A stretch of DNA of 58,810 nt from an uncultured Bacteroidota bacterium (GCA_937912115.1 CALDOI010000070.1:1-58810); one strand, 5' to 3'. Positions 1 to 9,602 are shown, counted from the stretch's first letter. The notes: generated by a model not told the origin, from the letters alone. Numbers and translations are program-made.

Positions 1-2
1 TT

Positions 3-1523
3 CCTCAAGTTGTAAAAAGTGCCAGAGTTATGAAACAAGCTGTTGCTTATTTGCTTCCATTTATCGAACTGGAAAATAATGGAAAACAGGTTACCAATGG
101 TAAGGTTGTATTAGCCACTGTTAAAGGGGATGTTCACGACATTGGGAAAAATATTGTTGGTGTAGTTCTGTCATGCAATAATTATGAAGTCATTGATTTG
201 GGTGTAATGGTAACTGCCGAAACTATTCTTGAAACCATCGAGAAAGAGAATGCCGATTTACTTGGGCTGAGTGGATTAATTACACCCTCGCTGGAGGAAA
301 TGGTTCATGTTGCAAAAGAGCTTACCCGTAGGAATAAAAGTATCCCATTATTAATTGGAGGTGCTACTACTTCATCAATTCATACGGCTGTTAAAATATC
401 TCCACATTACTCATATCCGGTAATTCATGTTCGTGACGCATCGAAGGTGATTGGCGTTGCCGGCAAGTTATTATCTCCATCTGATAAGGAGAAATTCTTA
501 GAAGAAACAAAAATTGAGTATGATCGTCTTCGTGAAAAACATGCGAATAATATTGATGATAAAAAGTATATCACCATTGGGGATGCTCGCATTAACAAGT
601 TTAAACCTGATTGGGATAGTTATGAAATAATTAAACCATCTAATATTGGGATTAAGGTATTTGATGATATTTCGCTGGGTGAGGTTCGTGAATTTATAGA
701 TTGGACATTCTTTTTCCACGCATGGAAACTTAACGGGAAATATCCTTCAATTCTTAAAGATCCTATTAAAGGTGAAGAGGCTCAAAAATTACTTGTTGAT
801 GCCAACAATATGCTGGATAGAATAATTGATGAGAAATGGCTATCTGCGAAAGCAGTAACGGGTATTTTTCCTGCATATTCATATCAGGATGAAGTTGTTG
901 TTAATTTTGAGAATAAAGAAACCAATTTCAGATTTTTGAGAAATCAGGAGAAAAAGGCAAGAGGTATCCCAAATTTATGTTTGAGTGATTTCGTAGCACC
1001 TAAATCAACGGATTATACTGATTACTTGGGTGGATTTGTAGTAACAACAGGCATTGGAATTGAGGAGCATATTAAACGATTTGTAGATGATAATGATGAC
1101 TATAGTGCAATAATGCTAAAGGTGCTTGCCGATCGTTTAGCAGAAGCTGCCACCGAGTTACTCCATGAAAAAGTTCGTAAAGAATATTGGGCTTACGCTC
1201 CCGATGAAAATATTAAAATAGAAGAAAAACTCAGGGAGAAATATCAGGGAATTCGCCCGGCTCCGGGATATCCGGCTTGTCCTGAACACAGCGAAAAGGA
1301 AGTTCTATTCACATTACTAAATGCAGAAGAAGCAACCGGAGTTACATTAACGGATAATTTTGCCATGTACCCTGCAGCATCGGTTAGCGGCTTTTATTTT
1401 ACACATCCCAATTCGCAATATTTTAATGTCGGAAAATTGATGCCGGATCAAATTCAGGATTATGCATCTAGAAAAAATATTAGCATTGAACAGGTAAAAA
1501 AAATATTACCAATGAATATATAA
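3..1523 (+). CDS. metH: Methionine synthase, cobalamin-dependent (C-terminal part, cut by window start)
   Basis: Transfers the methyl group of methyltetrahydrofolate to homocysteine through cobalamin in the cytoplasm. The reading frame is open from base 3, so the 5' part of the gene lies outside the window; the first ATG, at base 30, is internal. The visible part begins in the four-helix cap, then has the B12-binding motif GDVHDIGKN, whose His is the lower cobalt ligand, near visible residue 45. The reactivation domain follows, with RPAPGYPACPEH for S-adenosylmethionine. The substrate domains are missing only because of the window edge. metF lies 108 bp downstream on the same strand and makes the methyl-folate substrate, so the two probably form one functional unit. 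Identification is secure. Confidence 0.97.
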   Translation, partial: PQVVKSARVMKQAVAYLLPFIELENNGKQVTNGKVVLATVKGDVHDIGKNIVGVVLSCNNYEVIDLGVMVTAETILETIEKENADLLGLSGLITPSLEEMVHVAKELTRRNKSIPLLIGGATTSSIHTAVKISPHYSYPVIHVRDASKVIGVAGKLLSPSDKEKFLEETKIEYDRLREKHANNIDDKKYITIGDARINKFKPDWDSYEIIKPSNIGIKVFDDISLGEVREFIDWTFFFHAWKLNGKYPSILKDPIKGEEAQKLLVDANNMLDRIIDEKWLSAKAVTGIFPAYSYQDEVVVNFENKETNFRFLRNQEKKARGIPNLCLSDFVAPKSTDYTDYLGGFVVTTGIGIEEHIKRFVDDNDDYSAIMLKVLADRLAEAATELLHEKVRKEYWAYAPDENIKIEEKLREKYQGIRPAPGYPACPEHSEKEVLFTLLNAEEATGVTLTDNFAMYPAASVSGFYFTHPNSQYFNVGKLMPDQIQDYASRKNISIEQVKKILPMNI

Positions 1524-1537
1524 TGAATTAAGTTAAT

Positions 1538-1618
1538 TTGTCATTCTGAGCGAAGCGAAGAATCTAAAACATATAGAATTATTATTAAATAGATTCTTCG
1601 CTTTGCTCAGAATGACAA
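1538..1618. repeat. Long inverted repeat (REP/MITE-like) between metH and metF
   Basis: Two 28-nt arms (1538-1565 and 1591-1618) are reverse complements with a single mismatch and enclose a 25-nt A/T-rich loop. The core word TCATTCTGAGCGAAGCGAAG resembles an interspersed palindromic repeat that I recall from many bacterial genomes. It can fold into a strong hairpin between metH and metF and may set their relative expression. It encodes nothing. Confidence 0.85.
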
Positions 1619-1631
1619 AAAGAAATAAAAC

Positions 1632-2591
1632 ATGGAAAAAACAGTAGTAAAACATATAGAAGATTCAAAAGGAACCTTATTTTCCTTTGAATTATTACCA
1701 CCTTTAAAGGGTCATGATTTTGAGTCAACGGAGCAAGCTATCGATCCACTTGTTGAGTTCGACCCTTCATTCATTAACATAACCTATCATCAACAAGAAG
1801 TTGTTTATGAAAATGCAGGAAATGGTTTAGTCCGCAAACAAACCGTAAGAAAACGCCCCGGAACTGTTGGGATATCAGCTGCCATAAAATATAGATACGG
1901 TATTAACGTGGTTCCACATATTATTTGCGGTGGTTTTACACGTGAAGACACAGAAAATGCACTGATAGATTTGCAGTTTTTAGGTATTAATAATATTCTT
2001 GTTGTCAGAGGAGACCCACAACCCGGCACAAGAGTGTTTATCCCCGAACCTGATGGAAATGCTCATGCCTTGGATCTTATTGAACAAATTACAAAACTCA
2101 ATAATGGTGTGTATCTCGACGAAAAGTTATTGAACACCCGATCAATGGACTTCTGCATAGGTGTGGCCGGTTATCCTGAAAAACATGGCGAATCACCAAA
2201 CATGGATAGTGATTTGTATTTCCTGAAAAAGAAAATACAAGCCGGAGCCTCATACATCGTAACACAAATGTTTTTTGATAATCAGAAATATTTCGATTTT
2301 GTAAAGCTTTGCAGAGAAAAGGATATTAATGTGCCAATTATTCCGGGGTTAAAACCTATCTCCACACGCAATCACCTGATAAATATTCCCAAAACCTTTG
2401 GTGTTGACTTACCTGTTGATCTTGTAAAAGAAGTTCTTAAATGTAAAGATAATAATCAGGTTCGACAGGTAGGGGTGGAGTGGGCCATTCAGCAATCTAA
2501 AGAACTTAAAGCTGCCAATGTTCCTGTACTACATTATTACACAATGGGTAAATCAGATAATATCCAGAAGATCGCCAGGGAGGTGTTTTAA
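1632..2591 (+). CDS. metF: Methylenetetrahydrofolate reductase
   Basis: Reduces 5,10-methylene-THF to 5-methyl-THF with an FAD cofactor and supplies the methyl donor for MetH encoded just upstream. The 319-residue length is normal for bacterial MetF. The N-terminal FSFELLPP motif carries the Glu (residue 20) that matches the catalytic Glu28 of E. coli MetF. NILVVRGDPQPG is the flavin/folate-site loop and the TIM-barrel pattern is intact to the end. The start is the first ATG after the inverted repeat. The gene is followed by a 32-bp tandem duplication and then a convergent transporter gene. Confidence 0.96.
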   Translation: MEKTVVKHIEDSKGTLFSFELLPPLKGHDFESTEQAIDPLVEFDPSFINITYHQQEVVYENAGNGLVRKQTVRKRPGTVGISAAIKYRYGINVVPHIICGGFTREDTENALIDLQFLGINNILVVRGDPQPGTRVFIPEPDGNAHALDLIEQITKLNNGVYLDEKLLNTRSMDFCIGVAGYPEKHGESPNMDSDLYFLKKKIQAGASYIVTQMFFDNQKYFDFVKLCREKDINVPIIPGLKPISTRNHLINIPKTFGVDLPVDLVKEVLKCKDNNQVRQVGVEWAIQQSKELKAANVPVLHYYTMGKSDNIQKIAREVF

Positions 2592-2648
2592 TAGAATAAT
2601 TCATCGGTATTTGCATCAATAAATGGATACTATTAGCTATCAATCACC

Positions 2649-2712
2649 CGAATTCATCAAAATACGGTAACTAAAGTTGCCGAATTCATCAAAATACGGT
2701 AACTAAAGTTGC
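2649..2712. repeat. Perfect 32-bp tandem duplication
   Basis: Positions 2649-2680 and 2681-2712 are identical. Each copy contains GGTAACT-AA-AGTTGCC, an inverted repeat with one mismatch, so the array can form two successive small hairpins. It lies between the convergent ends of metF and the anion transporter and could act as a bidirectional terminator or simply be a recent slippage duplication. Confidence 0.9.
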
Positions 2713-2746
2713 CAAATTAATACTTTTGATTGTTTATTTCAAAAAC

Positions 2747-4129
2747 TCACAACACCAATGATATCCATGGCAATCCAAAAACCATATAAATTACAAAGCT
2801 TAAAAAAGTAAGAATTCCACCGTATTTGTAAACTTCCTTTGGTGTAATATAACCACTGCTTATATAAAGGATATTGCAACTTGAGCCTTGCGGAGTTATA
2901 ACCGAAAAGTAGTTTGTTGCAAACAGTAACATCAGGGCAAGAGATGTTGTGTCGATCCCCAAACTTTTCCCGGCTCCCAGAAAAACTCCCAACAATGCCA
3001 GCATATGAGCAGTTTGACTAACAAATAGATAATGGAAGATTATATATACAAAGACCAAAAGAAAAAAAGCAAGATGCTGGTTTAGTCCTTCTATTTGGAT
3101 AGCCAAAACGTTGCCAACATAATCCATAAAGCCCAACTCATTTAGCTGACTACTCATTATGTACAGAATGGAAAACCATATCATGGTTGTTAAGGCCTCT
3201 CCTTCTTTTTTAATTTCTTTAACTTTGAATACATTGGTTACCAATAGTATCCCAAGACCCAGAAATGCGATTATCGTTTTGTTAATATTTAGAACATCAG
3301 AAAGGGCCCAAAAAATAACCAGAAATGCAAAAACAACAGCAGTAATTATTTCATCACGACTCATTTTGCCCATCTTCTTTAACTCCTCTAATGCATGGAT
3401 TGGTGCATTTGGTGTGAGTTTCATTTGGGGTGGATATATCTTATAAAGCACCCATGGAATTACAATTGCCGCAATTATTGTTGGAACAAATGAAGCAAGT
3501 ATCCACGTTCCAAAACCAATGTTCACCCCATAACTTTCGGCAATTGCTGCACCGGCCGGATTGGCTGCCATAGCAGTTAGCCACATTGCCGATGACAGAC
3601 CTATTCCAAACATACTTGCAAACATTAAAAAGCTACCAAGTTTTTTCTCTGTCCCTTTTTCAGGATCAGAACCATTTACCATTGATATGGAATATATTAT
3701 GGGGAATAATAGTCCTGAGCGCGCTGTGTTGCTCGGGAAGGCAGGAGCAATGATCATATCAGTAGCAATCAGGCTGTAACCTAATCCTAGGGTGGTTTTT
3801 CCAAAACGTCTTATCATTAGCAAAGCAATCCTATTACCTAAACCGGATTTTACTACTGCTTTTGCAATGAGGAAAGCCACAACAATTAAAAGAACAATAT
3901 CATTTGAAAACCCTGAAAATGCCTGACCAGGGTCAATTGTTCCGGTAATAACAGCTAATACCATCCCAAAAACCGATGCCACTAAAATGTTAAACGCTCC
4001 AATTACTATACTTATAATCGTTGTAAAAAAGATAGCGAAAAGATGCCATGCATCGGGGCTAATTTCGGGAGGGTGAGGTAAAAACCAAATAAGAATTCCA
4101 AAAAGGATGATTACTATTTTTTTAATCAT
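2747..4129 (-). CDS. DASS/SLC13-family anion (dicarboxylate or sulfate) transporter
   Basis: A 460-residue polytopic inner-membrane protein with about a dozen hydrophobic segments over the whole length. The SNTAR signature near residue 130 and the matching ITPQGS loop near residue 420 are the two substrate/Na+ motifs of the divalent anion:Na+ symporter family. Likely cargo is a C4/C5 dicarboxylate or sulfate, but the sequence does not decide which. No partner gene is adjacent: it converges on metF and is divergent from the ATPase gene. The ATG at 4129 gives a short lysine-containing N-terminus followed at once by a membrane segment, as expected. Confidence 0.88.
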   Translation of the reverse strand: MIKKIVIILFGILIWFLPHPPEISPDAWHLFAIFFTTIISIVIGAFNILVASVFGMVLAVITGTIDPGQAFSGFSNDIVLLIVVAFLIAKAVVKSGLGNRIALLMIRRFGKTTLGLGYSLIATDMIIAPAFPSNTARSGLLFPIIYSISMVNGSDPEKGTEKKLGSFLMFASMFGIGLSSAMWLTAMAANPAGAAIAESYGVNIGFGTWILASFVPTIIAAIVIPWVLYKIYPPQMKLTPNAPIHALEELKKMGKMSRDEIITAVVFAFLVIFWALSDVLNINKTIIAFLGLGILLVTNVFKVKEIKKEGEALTTMIWFSILYIMSSQLNELGFMDYVGNVLAIQIEGLNQHLAFFLLVFVYIIFHYLFVSQTAHMLALLGVFLGAGKSLGIDTTSLALMLLFATNYFSVITPQGSSCNILYISSGYITPKEVYKYGGILTFLSFVIYMVFGLPWISLVL

Positions 4130-4237
4130 AAGGTAATTGAATCAATAAATATTGCTCGTAAACAAATGAATTATTTCATGGTAAAATTATACAATTTAGG
4201 GAATAAACTTATAGCTAACAAAATAGTTAGTTACATA

Positions 4238-4269
4238 TTTGTAAGTTACATAAAAGTTACATATATTTG
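4238..4269 (+). promoter_or_regulatory. Bacteroidetes-type promoter (TTTG-N20-TATATTTG) for the ATPase gene
   Basis: TTTG at 4238-4241 and TATATTTG at 4262-4269 match the Bacteroidetes -33/-7 consensus with 20-nt spacing. The ATG lies 20 nt after the box. GTTACATA occurs three times here (from 4230, 4245 and 4256), overlapping the promoter, and could be a repeated operator half-site. Confidence 0.65.
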
Positions 4270-4289
4270 TAATCTAAAAGATTCATATT

Positions 4290-5429
4290 ATGTATACGCC
4301 ATTTGTTTACGGGAAACTCGTACAGGGGAAAAATTTTACAAATAGGGAAAATGAATTAGCCAGGCTAAAACAAAATTTCATATCAGGTATAAATACAATA
4401 TTGATATCTCCACGCAGATGGGGAAAATCATCATTGGTAAAAAGAGCAGGAGATGAAGTATTGGGCACAACGAAATCAGTGAGAATTGTTCACCTTGACA
4501 TGTTCAATATCCGCACAGAAGAAGATTTTTACAAGTATTTATCCGAAAATTTACTTAGGGCGGTATCCGGGAAACTTGAAGACTGGGTACAAAACTCTAA
4601 AAAGTTTTTAAAGAAATTAATGCCTAGGATTACTTTTTCACCTGAGGAACTACAAGAGGTGAGTTTTGTCTTAAATTGGACAGATGTTGTTAAACAACCA
4701 GATGAGATACTTGATTTGGCCGAAAATATTGCTAACGACAAAGGTATTAAAATTGTAATTTGTATTGATGAGTTTCAAAATCTGTCATATTTTGAAAAAC
4801 CACTTGATTTTCAGAAAAAATTGCGTTCACACTGGCAAAATCACAGCAATGTTTCGTACTGTTTATATGGAAGCAAAAGAAATATGCTAATGGAAGTATT
4901 TGCGTCACCTTCTATGCCATTCTATAAATTTGGAGATTTGATGTTTCTTCAAAAAATTTCAAGCGAATACTGGAAGAAATTTATTCAGGAAAGATTTAAT
5001 TCAACAGGAAAGAAAATCAGAAAGAAACAGGCAGAAAAAATCGCACTACTTGTGGAAAATCATCCATATTATGTGCAGCAATTGGCTCAATTATGTTGGC
5101 TTAGAACAGATAAAGAAGTGGATGACGAAATCATTGAAGAGACCCTAAATTCATTAGCATTGCAACTCAGTTTGTTGTTTCAAAATATGACAGAGAATTT
5201 AAGCACCAGTCAGGTAAACTTCTTAAGAGCATTGCTGGATGGTGTAAAAATGTTTAGTTCGATTGAAACTTTGCGTAATTATAGTTTAGGTACCTCTGCA
5301 AATATTAGCAGGATTAAAGGTGCATTGATTAATAAGGAGATAATTGATGAAAATACTCCTGGAAAGATTGAGCTACTTGATCCGGTTTATAGATACTGGC
5401 TTAAAGAATACTATTTTAATTATCAATAA
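4290..5429 (+). CDS. AAA/STAND-like ATPase with C-terminal winged-helix region (archaeal ATPase type)
   Basis: A 379-residue cytoplasmic P-loop ATPase. Walker A is SPRRWGKSSL (residues 40-49), which lacks the usual first Gly but is typical of this Bacteroidetes/archaeal ATPase family. Walker B is VICIDEFQNL near residue 157. A helical lid region and a C-terminal part resembling a winged helix, ending DPVYRYWLKEYYF, follow. Such proteins are common lineage-specific ATPases of unknown role; membership of a defence or toxin system is possible but no partner gene is adjacent. It has its own promoter and overlaps the convergent downstream gene by 14 bp at the 3' ends. Confidence 0.8.
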   Translation: MYTPFVYGKLVQGKNFTNRENELARLKQNFISGINTILISPRRWGKSSLVKRAGDEVLGTTKSVRIVHLDMFNIRTEEDFYKYLSENLLRAVSGKLEDWVQNSKKFLKKLMPRITFSPEELQEVSFVLNWTDVVKQPDEILDLAENIANDKGIKIVICIDEFQNLSYFEKPLDFQKKLRSHWQNHSNVSYCLYGSKRNMLMEVFASPSMPFYKFGDLMFLQKISSEYWKKFIQERFNSTGKKIRKKQAEKIALLVENHPYYVQQLAQLCWLRTDKEVDDEIIEETLNSLALQLSLLFQNMTENLSTSQVNFLRALLDGVKMFSSIETLRNYSLGTSANISRIKGALINKEIIDENTPGKIELLDPVYRYWLKEYYFNYQ

Positions 5430-7869
5430 TCCTAATAACTTTACTTTCACCAACTCCCAGATCAAACCAAAAAATAATTTCTTCCCCTGAAAATTTATGT
5501 TCAGGAATTAATCCATCCACCGAAACTGCTTTGGCAAAGGCAACCAAAGAAAGCCCAATAATTTCAAAATCATTTTTGTTGGTCAACTTTACTCTGCCAT
5601 CCGGTAATATATGATAATCAATGTTATCAATGGATGTTCTATAATCTAGAAAACTATCAATTGTACAGATGTTTAATTTTCCCGCATCTCGTAGGTTTGC
5701 CAAATTTGCCAGTGCCTGATTAAATCCGGGTTGGGCAATTATTGTGGAGTCATTGTCATAGGTCCACATCCCTTTTTTAGGATCAACCCAGGCGGGATAA
5801 ACATGGTTGATTTCAACTGACCAATTATCGACAAGGCTATTTAGCTTTCTAGGATTGAAAAGATAATCCCATAAATATGGTTCATAAATAAACAGGGCAC
5901 TGGTTGTTGTCCAGTGATATAAGTCCTCTGTTTTTGTTGGATGTTTGTAATAATCAGGCTTTGGAAAAAAGTCGCCATAACCACTATATGGTTTTTCTAG
6001 GGATGCTTCAAATTGCCAATCTTTATAGGTATTAAGCTCTTCGTAATATGCATTATGTAAATACTTGACTCCGTACTTATTCCACAGGTCTATGGCATAG
6101 AAAGGTGACTTCTTTAGAGTTGCATCACATATTAAATCCTCACGATTATTTTGTGGACCGTTATTATTTCCATGATCTATCCATGATGGTGAACCAAAAT
6201 TCATTTGCATATATAGTAATGCTTCTTCAAGTCTTTTTGGTGTTGTGGTAAATTGTTCGGGTGTGTGTAGGCAAATGTCGCTACCTTTTTTTGAAATTTG
6301 AACCAGGAATTCTGAAAATTCTTTATCAGTTAGGATTGTGCATTCAAGAGTATTGAAGAGCCCTCTTGAGACTTTGAAATTTGAAATACTATCAGGATTA
6401 TCATAAAATACACTCTTAGTAATAGGGATATTGTACTTAACAAAACCGCCTGTTGCGCTATCAGCATTTCTTATATTTTCAGAACCAAAATAAGTTGCTC
6501 TGTTTGTTCTTATGTCGCTATAGTCAGCATGTTCGGTCCAAATATATATTGCTTCATATCCCGATGGATTTTTCATGAAGCGAGGGATGGAATTAGCATG
6601 GTTTCCAATAGTAATATTGAAACTATATTCTCTTTTATTTCTTCTTTTGTAACTACTCGCTGACTCTTCCTTTTTCCAATTATTGCTATCAGGGTTTAGC
6701 GGAAAACGGAAAAATGGGTGGTCATTTTCCCAGTCGAGGTTCGCTAATAATCTTTTGTTTTCATTATCAAACTGAAGCGATGACACATCAGGTGTGTGGT
6801 AAATAAAAAACGAACTATCGCCCTCCCCAAATTTAATACCTTGTTTGTCGAGCCAGTATTCTTTTTGAAAATCCATAGCATGCAATTTCCTGTTTTGCCT
6901 GTAAATTTCTGATGGATTTTGTGCTGCATCAATAATAATTGAAGACCGTGCAATATCAACATTTTTTACATATTTCTCTTCAATGTGTAGTTGGATTTGA
7001 GGTGAGTTAACTTTGCAATCTAAAAGGAGTTTAACTTTTTTGAACCTGGTTTTTAATTCGAACCTTAGAATAGTTAAGTCATCATGTTTTTTTTCGCCTT
7101 GAAAGTCAAAATCATCATAGTAACTTATTCTTTCATCCTTGATTTGCACTTCCTCAAAAAGAGATATATTGTATGTTAAATACTCTCCTTTATGATTTAA
7201 TATTATTATTTGTTTTGTGATATTATTGTGAATAACTCTATAATAGCCATTATGAAAAAGCAGCTTATGATCCGATGATTTTTGTGAGTATTCATGATTA
7301 GAAATCTCAGGAAGATATGAGGGATTTTTCCTTTTCTTAAAAGTGATTCTTAAATCGTCAATTCCAACCTTTTTGTATTTGCCTGCATTCCATAAATATG
7401 TTTTAAGTTTACCTGTAGAAGCTATATTTGCCGGAATGCATATGGTATCATAAAATTTGTACCATTGGTTCTCCTCAATTAATATTTGTGAGAGAGGAAT
7501 ACCCTTCCACAATACATTTAAACCCTCATTTTCAATTGTAATAACATACAGGGCATTGGCATTTTTCACTTCACTTTTAACCCAACCCTCTATTTCTACA
7601 ATAGTATTATTACCTCTTCTTTCTATGGGAAATATCATTTCAACACCAAGTCCATAAGGGTGTAATGAGTCGGTAAGTGAATAGTGAGAGCCCGAATGAG
7701 AAAAGCCACTATCGATTGTTGCTGTACCTATCCAAATTTCGTCAAAGCTAGAGTCTTCCAGATCGTTAGTGTAGGTTTGGGCTGCAATATGTGGGATTGT
7801 GAATATTGCAAACAACAGGATAAATAGCCTTGAAAGTATTAAATCTGTATTGCGTTTGCAGTTAATCAA
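5416..7869 (-). CDS. Large secreted protein with polysaccharide-deacetylase-like C-terminal half
   Basis: An 817-residue exported protein with a Sec signal peptide (hydrophobic core LFILLFAIF, probable cleavage after AAQ near residue 31). Residues about 35-150 look like a beta-sandwich carbohydrate-binding module (IEGWVKSE, GIDDLRITF). The later half has WTEHADYSD, ICLHTPEQ and WIDHG, which resemble the His/Asp motifs of NodB-type polysaccharide deacetylase-like folds; this assignment rests on motif appearance only. No T9SS tail is visible. The C-terminus ends VIRIIDN. It is probably periplasmic or surface-exposed and acts on a glycan, substrate unknown. A TAATTTTG box (complement at 7922-7929) lies 52 nt before the start. 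Its stop end overlaps the ATPase gene by 14 bp. Confidence 0.6.
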   Translation of the reverse strand: MINCKRNTDLILSRLFILLFAIFTIPHIAAQTYTNDLEDSSFDEIWIGTATIDSGFSHSGSHYSLTDSLHPYGLGVEMIFPIERRGNNTIVEIEGWVKSEVKNANALYVITIENEGLNVLWKGIPLSQILIEENQWYKFYDTICIPANIASTGKLKTYLWNAGKYKKVGIDDLRITFKKRKNPSYLPEISNHEYSQKSSDHKLLFHNGYYRVIHNNITKQIIILNHKGEYLTYNISLFEEVQIKDERISYYDDFDFQGEKKHDDLTILRFELKTRFKKVKLLLDCKVNSPQIQLHIEEKYVKNVDIARSSIIIDAAQNPSEIYRQNRKLHAMDFQKEYWLDKQGIKFGEGDSSFFIYHTPDVSSLQFDNENKRLLANLDWENDHPFFRFPLNPDSNNWKKEESASSYKRRNKREYSFNITIGNHANSIPRFMKNPSGYEAIYIWTEHADYSDIRTNRATYFGSENIRNADSATGGFVKYNIPITKSVFYDNPDSISNFKVSRGLFNTLECTILTDKEFSEFLVQISKKGSDICLHTPEQFTTTPKRLEEALLYMQMNFGSPSWIDHGNNNGPQNNREDLICDATLKKSPFYAIDLWNKYGVKYLHNAYYEELNTYKDWQFEASLEKPYSGYGDFFPKPDYYKHPTKTEDLYHWTTTSALFIYEPYLWDYLFNPRKLNSLVDNWSVEINHVYPAWVDPKKGMWTYDNDSTIIAQPGFNQALANLANLRDAGKLNICTIDSFLDYRTSIDNIDYHILPDGRVKLTNKNDFEIIGLSLVAFAKAVSVDGLIPEHKFSGEEIIFWFDLGVGESKVIRIIDN

Positions 7870-8266
7870 TTCCTAATTATTTTTCTTTACTTTTTTTAAA
7901 TTAATATTTTTATTGCGACACCAAAATTAGTCTAATTTATAGAGTTTAGAAAATAGTTGTTGTAATGTCTATTTAAAATTTCCCATCTTTTATGCTTCAA
8001 TTTTTAAGGGCAAATAATACTACTTTTTTGCATTGATGATGGTTTTAGTATCATTGCTACTGTTTTTTTTAACCTTTAAAAATTTAACATTACAATCTCT
8101 CAAAAAAACATAACGTAAACGATTATAAATCAACACGGTATAAATATAAAAAATAATTTTATTTTTGATAGTTTAATTCAAAAATGATATAATATTGCAA
8201 CATATTTTTATTTACAAATAAAGTTTAATATTAACAAATTAAAACAATTATTTTCTCTTAGTTGAG
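7870..8266. other. 397-bp A/T-rich divergent intergenic region
   Basis: It separates two divergent genes and contains no credible ORF or strong hairpin. A minus-strand TAATTTTG box (complement 7922-7929) could serve the secreted protein. On the plus strand TTTG (8164-8167) and the one-off box TAATATTG (8190-8197) are the only promoter-like pair before the aminomutase gene, and the match is weak. Runs of T and A dominate. Confidence 0.5.
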
Positions 8267-9529
8267 ATGAATACTAAAAAAACACAATTGTCGATTTCTT
8301 CTTCGTTGTATGAGGTTATTGACGAACCGCCGCCTTTCAGCGTACCCTCTGAAAGATTACAAAAATTAACTGAACCTTCTTTAGAATTAAATTATACCGG
8401 ATTTGCGGTATCTGATAATTCATTGTCATTCAGGGATCGAAATTTCCCGGGAGTATCACTTGCAGAATGGACTGACTGGAAGTGGCAAATTCGAAATAGT
8501 TACACATCATTTAATAAGCTTGAAAAGATTATAAATCTTTCGGAAGATGAGAAAGGGTTTAAGGAACAATCATTAAACCTACCCATTCGCATCACGCCAT
8601 ATTATGCAAGTTTACTTGATGCTGATGATTCACTACAACCGCTGCGCAAAACTATGGTGCCGGTTTTAAACGAGTTAGTTGTATCACCGGGTGAGGAATC
8701 AGATCCGTTAGGCGAGGAGCATGACAGCCCGGTTCCGTTAATAGTACATCGTTACCCCGATAGAGCTCTTTTTCTTGTAACGGGATTTTGCTCTGCCTTT
8801 TGCAGGTATTGTACTCGTTCGCACATGGTGTCAAAAAAGGATAAGATGCATTCGCGTACTTCTGAAATAGATAATGCAATTGACTATATCCGTCAGCATC
8901 CAGAAATACGTGACGTGATTATATCAGGGGGCGACCCATTGACATTGGAAGACAGCCGATTAGAATATATCCTTTCGGGACTACGTGCCATAGAGCATGT
9001 GGAATTTATCAGGATAGGGACAAAAGTACCTGCCGTTTTGCCAATGAGGATCACTCCTGCACTGGTCCAGATGATAAAGAAGTACCACCCTGTATTTATG
9101 AGTTTACACTTTACACATCCATCTGAACTGACTCCTGAAACAAGGGAGGCTTGCAACAGGCTTGCCGATGCCGGAATACCGCTTGGTAGCCAGACAGTAC
9201 TTATGGAAGGTATAAACAATAGCGTGGAGGTATATAAAAAGCTTACCCACGAACTCCTTAAAGTAAGGGTGCGCCCGTACTATTTGTATCAATGTGACCC
9301 AATTCCCGGTTCGGCACATTTTCGTACAAAAGTGGAAGATGGACTGAAAATTATACGTGGACTACGTGGCTTTACATCGGGCTATGCAATCCCCCAGTTT
9401 GTAATTGATGCACCAAAAGGCGGAGGTAAGATACCGCTTCTGCCAGATTACGTTGTGGGAAAAGAGAATGGCGACGTTGTATTACGCAACTATGAAAACA
9501 AAATTTTTAGATACCCTGATTATACTTAA
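8267..9529 (+). CDS. kamA: Lysine 2,3-aminomutase family radical SAM enzyme
   Basis: A 420-residue radical SAM/PLP enzyme, expected to convert L-lysine to beta-lysine (3,6-diaminohexanoate). The [4Fe-4S] motif CxxxCxxC is C175, C179, C182. The PLP lysine in DAPKGGGK is K388. The two Asp residues that bind the substrate side-chain amine in clostridial lysine aminomutase (Asp293 and Asp330) are matched by D344 in YQCD and D381 in DAPKGGGK, which favours lysine over glutamate. It heads a five-gene operon with two ATP-grasp ligases and two acetyltransferase domains, 73 bp before the next gene. No lysine fermentation genes (kamDE, kdd, kce) are nearby, so beta-lysine probably feeds a biosynthetic product. 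Substrate is inferred, not proven. Confidence 0.88.
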   Translation: MNTKKTQLSISSSLYEVIDEPPPFSVPSERLQKLTEPSLELNYTGFAVSDNSLSFRDRNFPGVSLAEWTDWKWQIRNSYTSFNKLEKIINLSEDEKGFKEQSLNLPIRITPYYASLLDADDSLQPLRKTMVPVLNELVVSPGEESDPLGEEHDSPVPLIVHRYPDRALFLVTGFCSAFCRYCTRSHMVSKKDKMHSRTSEIDNAIDYIRQHPEIRDVIISGGDPLTLEDSRLEYILSGLRAIEHVEFIRIGTKVPAVLPMRITPALVQMIKKYHPVFMSLHFTHPSELTPETREACNRLADAGIPLGSQTVLMEGINNSVEVYKKLTHELLKVRVRPYYLYQCDPIPGSAHFRTKVEDGLKIIRGLRGFTSGYAIPQFVIDAPKGGGKIPLLPDYVVGKENGDVVLRNYENKIFRYPDYT

Positions 9530-9602
9530 CCGTATGATATCAGGAGATCGATGCTCACTGTTTTTACTTAACAATCAATAACATATAATAAATCAATTTA
9601 TA

